Below are positions 1 to 8,784 of a stretch of DNA of 64,000 bases, piece by piece. The stretch lies in the NCBI GenBank assembly GCA_018883185.1, contig VEQP01000003.1, positions 1 to 64,000 on the forward strand. The letters run 5' to 3'. Made by a program: the position numbers and the translations under genes. Numbering within the stretch: position 1 is the stretch's first letter; each line of letters begins with the position of its first letter. The notes under the pieces are model-generated. The model was not told the DNA's origin and searched no databases. It saw nothing but the letters and a program-made list of their open reading frames with translations. Origin of the DNA: Nevskiaceae bacterium. Its GTDB lineage: Bacteria; Pseudomonadota; Gammaproteobacteria; Steroidobacterales; Steroidobacteraceae.

Positions 1-248
1 GCATCAGTATGTGCACGCGAACATGCTCACGAGTCGATGCTTGACCTAGCACGTGTGCGCGTTCCAAAAAATTAAACTCGCGCAACGCATCGCCTTGCGC
101 TCGCGCCTCACGGGCAGTTTCAAGTTCGTCATTGACGATCGGGCGAATTCTGTTGCTGAAAGATGCTTTCCGGCTCATATTCGATCGATTCTAAAGGTTA
201 CGAAAAAGCTTGTAGTTCGCCGCGTTGACGGGTTGATCTAAACTGTCA

Positions 249-680
249 ATGCCATCTGACATCCACGCACGAGTTTTCAGCCTACTTATGCGCTACGTTC
301 TATCGGCCATGCTGACGATCGTCGGGGTCATCCACCTTTTGCCCCTATCCGGGGTGCTAGGTGTCTCCCGTCTCCAAGCGCTGTACGGCGTCACAATTGC
401 CGATCCGAATCTTGAGATCTTGATGCGTCATCGAGCGGTCCTATTCGGGATACTCGGCGCGTTCCTTATCTATGCCGCATTTAGACCGAGCTATCAGCTC
501 ATGGCCTTGATCGCGGGTAGTGTAAGCGTGATTTCGTTTTTGGTGATAGCGGGACTGATCGGTGGCTACAACACCGGAATCGCTCGGGTCGTGAGCGCGG
601 ATGTCCTTGCGGTCATTTGCCTGCTGATCGCTGCCTTCGCCTATTGGAAAGATCGAGCCACGATCGGGGTGAACGGATGA
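249..680 (+). CDS. Small integral membrane protein of unknown function (about 4 TM segments)
   Basis: 143-aa ORF with several hydrophobic segments; its stop overlaps the next start (ATGA at 677-680). Confidence 0.65.
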   Translation: MPSDIHARVFSLLMRYVLSAMLTIVGVIHLLPLSGVLGVSRLQALYGVTIADPNLEILMRHRAVLFGILGAFLIYAAFRPSYQLMALIAGSVSVISFLVIAGLIGGYNTGIARVVSADVLAVICLLIAAFAYWKDRATIGVNG

Positions 681-985
681 CCGAATCTTGGGTTGTGATA
701 TTTACAAGTACTCGAACGTCCGAAGATGCCGACGGGTATCGGGCTATGGCAGCGCAAATGGGGGCACTCGCGCATGCACAACCCGGCTTTGTCTCTATGC
801 AGAGCGTCCGCGGCGATGATGGGGTAGGGATCACCGTCTGTTACTGGGAATCCGAGCAAGCGATTGCGAACTGGAAACGAAATGTCGATCACGCAAGCGC
901 GCAGCAGCAGGGGAAAAGCACTTGGTATTCTGACTACAGCGTGACTATCGCCAAAGTCGAGCGTCAGTATGGAAAACGCCGCTAG
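677..985 (+). CDS. Antibiotic-biosynthesis-monooxygenase (ABM)-like small protein
   Basis: In-frame ATG at 677 inside ORF 617..985; translation MTESWVVIFTSTRTSEDADGYRAMAAQMGALAHAQPGFVSMQSVRGDDGVGITVCYWESEQAIANWK resembles the ABM ferredoxin-like fold. Confidence 0.75.
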   Translation: MTESWVVIFTSTRTSEDADGYRAMAAQMGALAHAQPGFVSMQSVRGDDGVGITVCYWESEQAIANWKRNVDHASAQQQGKSTWYSDYSVTIAKVERQYGKRR

Positions 986-1100
986 CGATCAAACAGTGAG
1001 ACGTGCAAAAGGATTGCTCCGGGTGCTTTGGCTTCCCAAGATATGCGACGGGCGTGTCCAAGCGATTAACCCGGGGTTCGATGCCCATCGCCCGCTGATC

Positions 1101-1646
1101 ATGAGTCGTCTGCTCATTCTCGCTCCGCTCGCCATCGTCTGCCTGCTGTCCGGCTGTGCCTCCGTGCCTTTGGCGAGTATGTTAAAGCTCGCCTCGCTCG
1201 GGACTGACGGACTAGCGGCAATCGAGCCGTTACAGCTACGTGTCCGGCTATCGGTTTCGCCTGGATATGAAATAGATGTTGGAAACGCCCGCTTGCGGTT
1301 GTCGCTGCCGGAGGGCGAAGGGCGCTCCCGAGAAACCGAGTTGTCTCTGGATTTGATGGAAAGATCGATAATCAATCGCTCTGCCGGGCTCTTTCGCGGC
1401 AGCGTTGCAACGCCGACATATCTGCTTAGGCTGACCCCAGGGAGCGCGAACGAGCTCGCAGCACTAAAAGCGCGACTTGCAACTAAAAGCGGTGGCAAGC
1501 GAGGTTTCAGCGTCAACGCTCCGTTCTCGAAGATTCCAAGTAATGCCGAGACAGTCAGCTTTTGGGCTGACTTGCGTCTTGCCACGGACGCCGATTGGAT
1601 TGCTCTGATCGACGGCGCGAAGTTGAAAATCAGAAAAAAAGAGTAG
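1101..1646 (+). CDS. Putative lipoprotein of unknown function
   Basis: In-frame start MSRLLILAPLAIVCLLSGCASVP with an LSGC lipobox; ORF extends to 1646. Confidence 0.6.
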   Translation: MSRLLILAPLAIVCLLSGCASVPLASMLKLASLGTDGLAAIEPLQLRVRLSVSPGYEIDVGNARLRLSLPEGEGRSRETELSLDLMERSIINRSAGLFRGSVATPTYLLRLTPGSANELAALKARLATKSGGKRGFSVNAPFSKIPSNAETVSFWADLRLATDADWIALIDGAKLKIRKKE

Positions 1647-1692
1647 ACCAAGTGCCCGCATACCCGCTGCTGCGGGTAGATCTTGTGGGAAC

Positions 1693-2367
1693 CTAAGTTG
1701 ACAGATCGATAAGCAGAGATCGGAGCTTGCGATCGAGATCGATCTCGGTATTGCAGGCTCCTTCGCTGAGCACTCTTTCATCCTTGAAGCGGGATACGGT
1801 GATGTGGAGCGTGCGAAGCGCCGCTCGAGCATCAATCCGCGCCGTTGCGGTTTCGCTCCGAATGTCGAGAGCCAGCTGATCCGCTGTTCGGCGGGACACT
1901 ACTGTCGACAGTTTGACGCTGAAGTTGCCTCGGGCGAGCGATGCCCAGCGTGTTTCGACAAGATCGACGAAAGACGAGTCCACGAAATCCTCCAAGTTCA
2001 TTTCGACGCCAGATTGTATCGACTCCAGCGCAAATTGACACTTCAGTTGCTCGGCGCGAGTTGTAAGACGGCTCGAGGTCGCGCTGCCGACACCTAAACA
2101 CCCGCTCGTTACTCGATACGGCACGGAAGTCGCGAGGCCGGATATCTTCGTTTTTTCATAGATTATGAAATCCGTCGGTGCCGTCACGGTTAAATAGTTG
2201 GCGATGTCCGTCAACCATCCGCCGTTACCCTGCGCAAAGTCAAAAGTTTGATCTACCGTGGGGATGGGCGTTGAGGGCTGTCGAGGCGTATCGCCACTGC
2301 GGGATCCAGTTGTGCTGAGATCATGTCCCTTATCGAAGCCTGGCTCGCAAGCTTTCGAGCTCGCCAA
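1693..2367 (-). CDS. Hypothetical protein
   Basis: Long ORF with protein-like composition; no family recognised; exact start uncertain. Confidence 0.4.
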   Translation of the reverse strand: MASSKACEPGFDKGHDLSTTGSRSGDTPRQPSTPIPTVDQTFDFAQGNGGWLTDIANYLTVTAPTDFIIYEKTKISGLATSVPYRVTSGCLGVGSATSSRLTTRAEQLKCQFALESIQSGVEMNLEDFVDSSFVDLVETRWASLARGNFSVKLSTVVSRRTADQLALDIRSETATARIDARAALRTLHITVSRFKDERVLSEGACNTEIDLDRKLRSLLIDLST

Positions 2368-2743
2368 AGAATTGTCTGCGATCTCGTGGTGAGATCATGA
2401 TGCTCTGGTATAGATTGTAGGTAATTTCCAGGCGGTCTATCGACAGCGCGCTACTGGAGAGCAAGCTGCGCACTTCGCTAACTTCCCTGATCTGATCGAG
2501 AGCGATGCGTGTCTTGAATGGGCCGCAGCGCACATCGAGGCTCGTGGGTGAGAGCGTGTAATGCGTGTCCAATAGCACCCACAACGGCAGCGCGATGCCA
2601 AGCATGCCAACGGGAAGCGCCAGCAGAAGCAACGGCCAACCGCCATTCATCAGGGTCCAGCAGGCATACAGCGATACGAGCATAGCAACGCCCATGACGA
2701 ACACCAGCCAACTGTCGATGGCAGAGTAGTAACGGGTGCTCAT
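2330..2743 (-). CDS. Membrane protein with bacterial PH-like domain
   Basis: Internal start MSTRYYSAIDSWLVFVMGVAMLVSLYACW..., two TM segments then a beta-rich PH-like region (YTLSPTSLDVRCGPFKTRIALDQIREVSEV). ATGA overlap with the upstream MAPEG gene. Confidence 0.65.
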   Translation of the reverse strand: MSTRYYSAIDSWLVFVMGVAMLVSLYACWTLMNGGWPLLLLALPVGMLGIALPLWVLLDTHYTLSPTSLDVRCGPFKTRIALDQIREVSEVRSLLSSSALSIDRLEITYNLYQSIMISPRDRRQFFGELESLRARLR

Positions 2744-3186
2744 CCGATATGTGTCGACAGGTGGATCATCGCCATCACCGCGTGTACGGCGAGCGCGATG
2801 AGAAATGCGCTCGAAATCAGGAACAGCGTGAAGCGCAGCCTGACATCGTTGACGGTGCCGTGCACGATGGTGTGCAGGACTCGTGTGGCGACGTATCCCC
2901 ACGCCAGGCCGATGTTGATCGGGTGATTGCCTTGGCCAATGAACTGCAGGCTGAGACACACCGCATAGAAGAGGGTCGGCTGCTCCATCAGGTGGGTGTA
3001 ATTCGCTGATACTTGCCGAGCCCGCTCGGGCATCAACGCATCGAGATCCCGTGCAAACTTGCCGGCACTGGGCTTGAGGCGCAGACGCAAGATGTTGCGG
3101 ACGCGTTCGTAGCCGAGCCACACCATGACGAAGAGCGACCAGCACGCCAAAGCGACGATCGGCGCAATCAATCCGTGGTCATACAT
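2740..3186 (-). CDS. MAPEG family membrane protein
   Basis: 148-aa four-TM protein, MEQPTLFYAVCLSLQF...ATRVLHTIVHGTVNDVRLRFTLF typical of MAPEG. Confidence 0.8.
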   Translation of the reverse strand: MYDHGLIAPIVALACWSLFVMVWLGYERVRNILRLRLKPSAGKFARDLDALMPERARQVSANYTHLMEQPTLFYAVCLSLQFIGQGNHPINIGLAWGYVATRVLHTIVHGTVNDVRLRFTLFLISSAFLIALAVHAVMAMIHLSTHIG

Positions 3187-3208
3187 GAAATCTGCTCCAC
3201 GCGCGTCA

Positions 3209-5872
3209 CTATTGCAGGTCAGTCGTTGGCAACAGTCGATAGACGTTGTCGAGCAATGTTTGGTCCTCGTAATCGGCTTTGGTCAGATAGATGTTGGCTC
3301 CGGCGTCGAGGCCCCGTTGCCGCTCCTCGGCCGATGCGCGATACGACATGACGATGATTGGCACTTTACGGAGGCGGCCGTCCTGTCTGATGGAGCGAAT
3401 CAGACCGATACCATCCAACCTCGGCATGTCAACGTCGGTCACCACGAGATCGAAATCCGTGTCCCGCATTACGCCCCAAGCTTCCATCCCGTCTGCGGCA
3501 AGCGTGACCTTGAATCCGGCCTCCTCAAGCAACTCTCGTTCCATGGCTCGCACGGTTGGTGAGTCGTCGACCACCAGGATGTGCACGGCCTTCTTGCCTG
3601 CGTTCCGCCCAGCGAGGCCGAATTCCCGGACCTGCAAGACATCCCGATTCAGTGCTGACCGAATCATGTCATCGGTGTCAATGATTAGGACAGGCTGCCC
3701 ATCGGGAAGGACGGCCGCGGCACTCAGATTGGGCACCCGGCCGAGACGAGCGTCGATGGCCTGCAGCACCATGTCTTGCTCGCCCCGAACGGCGTCAACG
3801 ATGAACCCGATGTGATGGCCGAAGCTGCTGACTACAACTATGTCTAGAGCAACCGGCGAGGCCGTTGATGGTTCGAACTCCAGGACCTCCGAAGCCGCAA
3901 TCAGCGTGATGGTTCGTCCTTCCCGGACCACGTAGCGGCGATTCTCCGCGATCAAAACTTCCGTGCTCGCAAGCCGCAGTACTTGATCGACGCGTGTCAG
4001 GGCAAAGGCATACGCCTCGCCTCCGATCATGACCACCACTGCCCGAAGCACTGAGCGGCTAATGGGTACCTTTAATTGAAACCGCGCTCCGCGACCGGCT
4101 TCCGTCTGTACGTTCACCGAACCGCCGATGTCGCGCATTACACTGCGAACCACAGCGAGACCGACGCCGCGCCCCGACAGTTCGGTGACCTGTTCCGCTG
4201 TAGAGAAGCCGGATACGAAAAGCTGATCGAGTAGACGCTCGGTGGACAACTGCTGGGCGGATTCCACGCTGGCCAGCCCCATGGCAACGACGCGCTTTCG
4301 GACTTTGGCCAGATCGATGCCGGTACCGTCGTCGATGACAGTGATCTCCATCGAACCGGACGCAACGCGTATCTCGATGCGTATCAATCCGATTTCCGGT
4401 TTTCCGCTGTCCCTTCGGACCACGGGTTTCTCCAGTCCGTGGTCGAGAGCATTGCGTAAAAGATGATTTAGCGGTGCTTCGATGCGCTCGAGGATATCCC
4501 GATCGATGCGATGGTTTTCGCCGCTTATGGTCAAGGATACTTGCTTGCCGAGACGTTTCGCGACATCACGAACCAGGCGTGGGAACGCCGTCAAACCGTC
4601 GGCGACAGGCCGCATGCGGCTGTCGATAGCCTCGCCATAGAGGCGCAGTACCAAGTCTTCCTTGCGGCGAAGGTACAACTCGTGATCTTCCGACCACATC
4701 GAGTTGGCAACGCGAACGTCGTTCAATTGGATCTTTAAATCCTCAACCCGGGTGCGAATTCGACCGTCGACCGCGGCTGTGGCGATGGTCTGTTGCAGTG
4801 TGTCCAGCGAGTCGGCGATGTTGAGCAACTTTATGCGGAGTCTTTGATGCTCCTTCGCCAAGTAACGATGTTGGCTCGTCTCGACGACCAGTTCGCCCGA
4901 CATCGCAACGAGTCGCGACAACTGTCCGGCCCGGATGCGCACGGTTCGCTCGTCATCGCCTGCGGTCCGGGTGGGTGCGGCAGTCTTCGCCGTAGTGGAT
5001 ACCGCCGCCGCTTCATCGCTGGTCTGCGGCGGTAAAGCCTTTCGTTCGACCGGGACAACGAGGTTACCGGAGGACTGCACGGCAGCCTGCAACCCTGCTT
5101 GATTGATGCGCTCTGCACAGTCCAAAACGGCTTCATCGTTAGGCGGCGGCGTGCTGGCGGCGGCGGCGGCCCCGATCCTCTGGAAAAAGTCGCCGGCGGC
5201 CAGCAAGGCGTCCACCAGATCTGGGCTGATCAACACCTGCCCACGCCGGGCACGTTCCAGTTGGTCCTCAGCGGCGTGAGCCAGCACCACCGCGGCATCG
5301 AGCCCGACTGCACGTGCCGCGCCTTTTATGGAGTGGGACGCGCGCATGAGCCGGTCGATCAACTCGGGTTGGTCAGGCTGCTTCTCCAGAGACAGCAGGC
5401 CCTCGTTCAAAGTGTTGGCGTGCAGTTCGCACTCTTGTCTGAACAGCTCCAGTGTGCCGGCAGGCACTGACGTGAGCGGTTTGTTTCTTCGCGTAGGGGC
5501 CGTCGCAGCCGCGCGCACGGAAAGTCGTCCGAGCAGTTCGACAATTTGGGCTTCGGGCGCGACCTCACTCGCTGTCGCCGAACCTGACTGCGCCACGGCT
5601 TCGATCAATTCCAAAGAATCGGTACAGGCTTGCAATTGTGCCGGGCTCAACATCGTTCCTGCAGATTCGGCCGTACTGATCATCGTTTCGAAAGCATCGG
5701 CAATGCGCTCGGCCTCACGGATACCGACTACCCGGGCTGCACCCTTCAATGCTTGGGCTGCGAACAGCATTTCGCCATCGGGGGGGAAATGCGCACAGCG
5801 TTCGAAGCTCTCGCGCAGTGTGAAAGCCTGCCGATCGACCTCGTCACGGAACAGGGCGTCGAGGGCGTTCAC
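3209..5872 (-). CDS. Hybrid chemotaxis histidine kinase CheA-REC (WspE-like)
   Basis: 887 aa; Hpt motif SHSIKGAARAVGL, HATPase LRNALDHGLEKPVVRRDSGKP...GRGVGLAVVRS, CheW-like domain, C-terminal receiver HILVVDDSPTVRAMERELLEEAGF...VVTDVDMPRLDG. Confidence 0.93.
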   Translation of the reverse strand: MNALDALFRDEVDRQAFTLRESFERCAHFPPDGEMLFAAQALKGAARVVGIREAERIADAFETMISTAESAGTMLSPAQLQACTDSLELIEAVAQSGSATASEVAPEAQIVELLGRLSVRAAATAPTRRNKPLTSVPAGTLELFRQECELHANTLNEGLLSLEKQPDQPELIDRLMRASHSIKGAARAVGLDAAVVLAHAAEDQLERARRGQVLISPDLVDALLAAGDFFQRIGAAAAASTPPPNDEAVLDCAERINQAGLQAAVQSSGNLVVPVERKALPPQTSDEAAAVSTTAKTAAPTRTAGDDERTVRIRAGQLSRLVAMSGELVVETSQHRYLAKEHQRLRIKLLNIADSLDTLQQTIATAAVDGRIRTRVEDLKIQLNDVRVANSMWSEDHELYLRRKEDLVLRLYGEAIDSRMRPVADGLTAFPRLVRDVAKRLGKQVSLTISGENHRIDRDILERIEAPLNHLLRNALDHGLEKPVVRRDSGKPEIGLIRIEIRVASGSMEITVIDDGTGIDLAKVRKRVVAMGLASVESAQQLSTERLLDQLFVSGFSTAEQVTELSGRGVGLAVVRSVMRDIGGSVNVQTEAGRGARFQLKVPISRSVLRAVVVMIGGEAYAFALTRVDQVLRLASTEVLIAENRRYVVREGRTITLIAASEVLEFEPSTASPVALDIVVVSSFGHHIGFIVDAVRGEQDMVLQAIDARLGRVPNLSAAAVLPDGQPVLIIDTDDMIRSALNRDVLQVREFGLAGRNAGKKAVHILVVDDSPTVRAMERELLEEAGFKVTLAADGMEAWGVMRDTDFDLVVTDVDMPRLDGIGLIRSIRQDGRLRKVPIIVMSYRASAEERQRGLDAGANIYLTKADYEDQTLLDNVYRLLPTTDLQ

Positions 5873-6516
5873 TGCAGGATCCTTTGTCGCAGCAGATCAA
5901 AAAGAGCGTCGCTGGAGAGTAGCGTGACGCGACTGTCATCCCAGGCCACGGTTCCGCGAGTGACACCCGTGAGCACGGGCGAGGCAGTAGCGGGTATCGG
6001 CAGCCGCTCCGCCGGGTCGAAGGACACCACGCCTCTCACTTCGTCCGCGACAAACGCCCAGCGCTCTCCAGCTTGGCGTATGACGACGATGCGCTGGCCC
6101 ATTGCGGAGGACTTCTTGTTCGTCCCTGCGGAGGCTTCGAGCAGGGCACCCAGATGCACCGCCAGCAGCAATTGCCCGCGTACATTGACAAGGCCGGCGA
6201 CAAGACCGGCGCGGTGCGGCACACGATGAATCGGTTTGCTGGCGGCAATCTCTTCAACACAATGACTGTCGAGAGCCATCCACTCCTGCGCGAGTTTGAA
6301 GAACAGTGCCGTCTCCAACTTAGGAGGTCTCGGGACAGGCAGTGCCACTGACGCCAGTGCGGCATCGGCGTATCCGGCAGGCAAATCGCGCTGTCGAATG
6401 CCGCTTGCCGCTGCCGACAGCACCGGACAATTGCGACAGTGAATATGCTGCACAAGTTCAGGGCAGCTAAGATCGCCGCCCGTGCCTATGGTTCGCCAGC
6501 AGTCGCGCATGATCAT
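5869..6516 (-). CDS. CheW-like coupling protein, WspD-like with N-terminal Cys-rich motif
   Basis: MIMRDCWRTIGTGGDLSCPELVQHIHCRNCPVLSAAA followed by CheW domain; start overlaps upstream stop (ATGA at 6513-6516). Confidence 0.88.
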   Translation of the reverse strand: MIMRDCWRTIGTGGDLSCPELVQHIHCRNCPVLSAAASGIRQRDLPAGYADAALASVALPVPRPPKLETALFFKLAQEWMALDSHCVEEIAASKPIHRVPHRAGLVAGLVNVRGQLLLAVHLGALLEASAGTNKKSSAMGQRIVVIRQAGERWAFVADEVRGVVSFDPAERLPIPATASPVLTGVTRGTVAWDDSRVTLLSSDALFDLLRQRILQ

Positions 6517-7031
6517 CCGGTTAGCGGGGTCGGGGTTTCGTGACCTAGGTCGGGCATCGTAGGCGTGGTGGCGCCGCACAGCACATCCAAGACCTGCTCG
6601 CTCAGCAACTGATCAGGCTTCAACAAAGGGATCATGCGCTCGCGGTCGACGAGAACATCACCGAGGAACGGGGAGTCCGGCAGGTTCAAGCCCGGTTGCA
6701 AAGAGGCATCATTCGCGGATGACAGTTCGCAACCTTCCACCAAAAGTCCGACAACCCGTTCCGCATTACGGCCTACAGCCACGACCACGATGCGACTCGC
6801 GAGCCATTTCGGGCAGTCACGCGCCGCGAGTAGCCTGCATAAGTCGACGATCGGCACCACCCGTCCACGATGGTTTATCACGCCTACGACGCTTTCCGGT
6901 GCGAGGGCGACGGTTTGACACGGCAGCCAAGGCAATACTTCGATTACCTGCTGTGCTGACAACGCGTACCGTTGGCCGGCAACTGCCAGAACGATGAGCA
7001 GCGAATCTCGCGATGCCCGTCGACTGAGCAT
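6513..7031 (-). CDS. CheW-like coupling protein (WspB-like)
   Basis: VAGQRYALSAQQVIEVLPWLP...VVGVINHRGRVVPIVDLCRLL is a CheW domain. Confidence 0.88.
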   Translation of the reverse strand: MLSRRASRDSLLIVLAVAGQRYALSAQQVIEVLPWLPCQTVALAPESVVGVINHRGRVVPIVDLCRLLAARDCPKWLASRIVVVAVGRNAERVVGLLVEGCELSSANDASLQPGLNLPDSPFLGDVLVDRERMIPLLKPDQLLSEQVLDVLCGATTPTMPDLGHETPTPLTG

Positions 7032-7032
7032 G

Positions 7033-8685
7033 TCAGTTTCCGAGCTTGAAGCGCGCGATGTCTTGAGTCAAAGAGTCGACGGCCTGTCGCAGTCGGGTGA
7101 TCGCAGCGTTGAATTCCGGTAGCGCATCTGCGCTCAGCTGTGCCGTGTCCATCAGTTGCGTCATCGCTTCGCTGATCTGCCTGGCGCCCTGCGATTGACT
7201 CCGCATGCCTCGATTGACATCGTCAAAACGCTCCGACAGCGACTGAACCTGCCCCATGATCTGGCCGAGTTGCGTGCTGACTTCCGTGGTGACGCCCGCA
7301 CCGCGCCTGACTTGTGCCGAAAAGCCGTCCATCTCCATCACGCCGGCCGATACTGCCGACTGCATGTGGCGCACCATCTGTTCGATGTCGAGCGTGGCAA
7401 CAGCAGTCTGGTCGGCCAGCCGACGAATTTCACGTGCGAGGACCAGGAAACCCAGACCTTGGTCGCCGGCTTTTTCCGCTTCGATGGCGGCGTTGATGGA
7501 AAGCAAATTAGTCTGATCGGCGATCTTGGTAATCGTCGTCACGACACTGCTGATGTCGGAGGCCTTCTCGCGAATGGTGCCGAGACGGGTCGAAATGGAG
7601 GAGGTCGCTTGCTGAAGCTCTTGCATCGCCCCATTCAGTTCGTCAAGCGAAGTTCGTCCGCCCGAGGCTACTTGGGCGGTCTGGCCGGCAACCGTGTTGA
7701 CCGCCTCCATCGTGGTCATCAGGACTGCGCTGGTGTCCGAGATACCGCGTGCCGTACCGGCGATCTGCACCGCCGAGTCACGCAGGCCACCGACGCTGGT
7801 TTCCTGTCGTTTACCGGACAGAGAAAACTCGCCAGCAGACTCTCCGAGATTCAGTGAGGTTTGTCTGACACGCGCTACGAGATTGTGAAGATTGGCAGTC
7901 ATCGCCTGTATAGCCGCGAGCAGACGGCCGGATTCGTCCGTCGTACCCGTATCCGGCACCCGAACGGTGAGGTCGCCCTCCGCTACCCGCGCTGCCACGC
8001 TGGCGGCGAGAGACAGTCTGCCGTTCAGGGACTGCGCCATGCCGCGGGTGATCCACGCCAGCCCAATAACCACGGCGACCACCAGCGCACCCAGTAACAA
8101 CAAATTTCTTTGACTACTGCTCAGCGTCGACTCCGCTAATCGTTCGAATTCGAGGTTGCGCGCCGTGGTCAACTTCACGACCTCGTCTACTGCTTTCCGG
8201 TGCTCCTCGTAGCGTTGCTTCAACGTGGTCAATGCTGCGGCGATACGCTGCGGATCGCGAGCGAGGACCGCGGGTACGAGCTCGTTATCGCGAATTTGGT
8301 AGTACTCGAATGCGGGCCGGTAGGCCGCTATGTTCATCGTGTCGCCCAAAGGGCCCGGTGCGAGCGCCCGCGTCCAATACTCGTGGCGTTTCTCGAACTC
8401 GACGCGCAGTCCGTTACCCCTGTCTATCAGCTCGGCCTGACGCGCCGGCTCCTGCTCGTCGATCAGTTGCAGCGTCAACAGGTGGGATTCGATGATGTAC
8501 GCGGGCGGTGGCAGGATGTCGGCAATCAGATCTTTGCCTTCGATGATGGACGAATACAAAGGACCGTTGACCCTAACAGTCTCTATGGTTCGCCAAGACA
8601 CCAGCGCGAAGGCGAAGAAGACGAACGTGAAGGATCCGAGCAGCAGCAGCAACGTCTTGTTGAGGCTGAGATTGCGAAACGCCAT
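7033..8685 (-). CDS. Methyl-accepting chemotaxis protein (WspA-like)
   Basis: TM, periplasmic domain with ADILPPPAYIIESHLL, TM, HAMP, signalling hairpin KIADQTNLLSINAAIEAEKAGDQGLGFLVLAREIRRLADQTAVATLDIEQMV. Confidence 0.93.
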   Translation of the reverse strand: MAFRNLSLNKTLLLLLGSFTFVFFAFALVSWRTIETVRVNGPLYSSIIEGKDLIADILPPPAYIIESHLLTLQLIDEQEPARQAELIDRGNGLRVEFEKRHEYWTRALAPGPLGDTMNIAAYRPAFEYYQIRDNELVPAVLARDPQRIAAALTTLKQRYEEHRKAVDEVVKLTTARNLEFERLAESTLSSSQRNLLLLGALVVAVVIGLAWITRGMAQSLNGRLSLAASVAARVAEGDLTVRVPDTGTTDESGRLLAAIQAMTANLHNLVARVRQTSLNLGESAGEFSLSGKRQETSVGGLRDSAVQIAGTARGISDTSAVLMTTMEAVNTVAGQTAQVASGGRTSLDELNGAMQELQQATSSISTRLGTIREKASDISSVVTTITKIADQTNLLSINAAIEAEKAGDQGLGFLVLAREIRRLADQTAVATLDIEQMVRHMQSAVSAGVMEMDGFSAQVRRGAGVTTEVSTQLGQIMGQVQSLSERFDDVNRGMRSQSQGARQISEAMTQLMDTAQLSADALPEFNAAITRLRQAVDSLTQDIARFKLGN

Positions 8686-8784
8686 TCGATATACCTCAGG
8701 TAGGCAACACTTCTACTTGCCGCACCGAGGGTACAACGGTGGTGAAATTCCGTGCAAAAAAATTTTTGTTGAGGTTCGTCAGCG

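Noticed and set aside
1049-1094. tRNA-like T-arm motif GGGGTTCGATGCCC with flanking CGGGCG/CGCCCG
   Set aside because: Only ~46 nt between the arms, T-stem pairs for only 3 bp, no anticodon or D arm; not a tRNA. An att-like fragment cannot be shown.
989-1651. 220-aa minus-strand ORF opposite the lipoprotein
   Set aside because: Plus-strand product has a signal peptide and lipobox; the antisense product looks random.
8755-8767. A7T5 tract downstream of the cyclase gene
   Set aside because: No GC-rich stem of convincing strength adjacent, so not called as a terminator.
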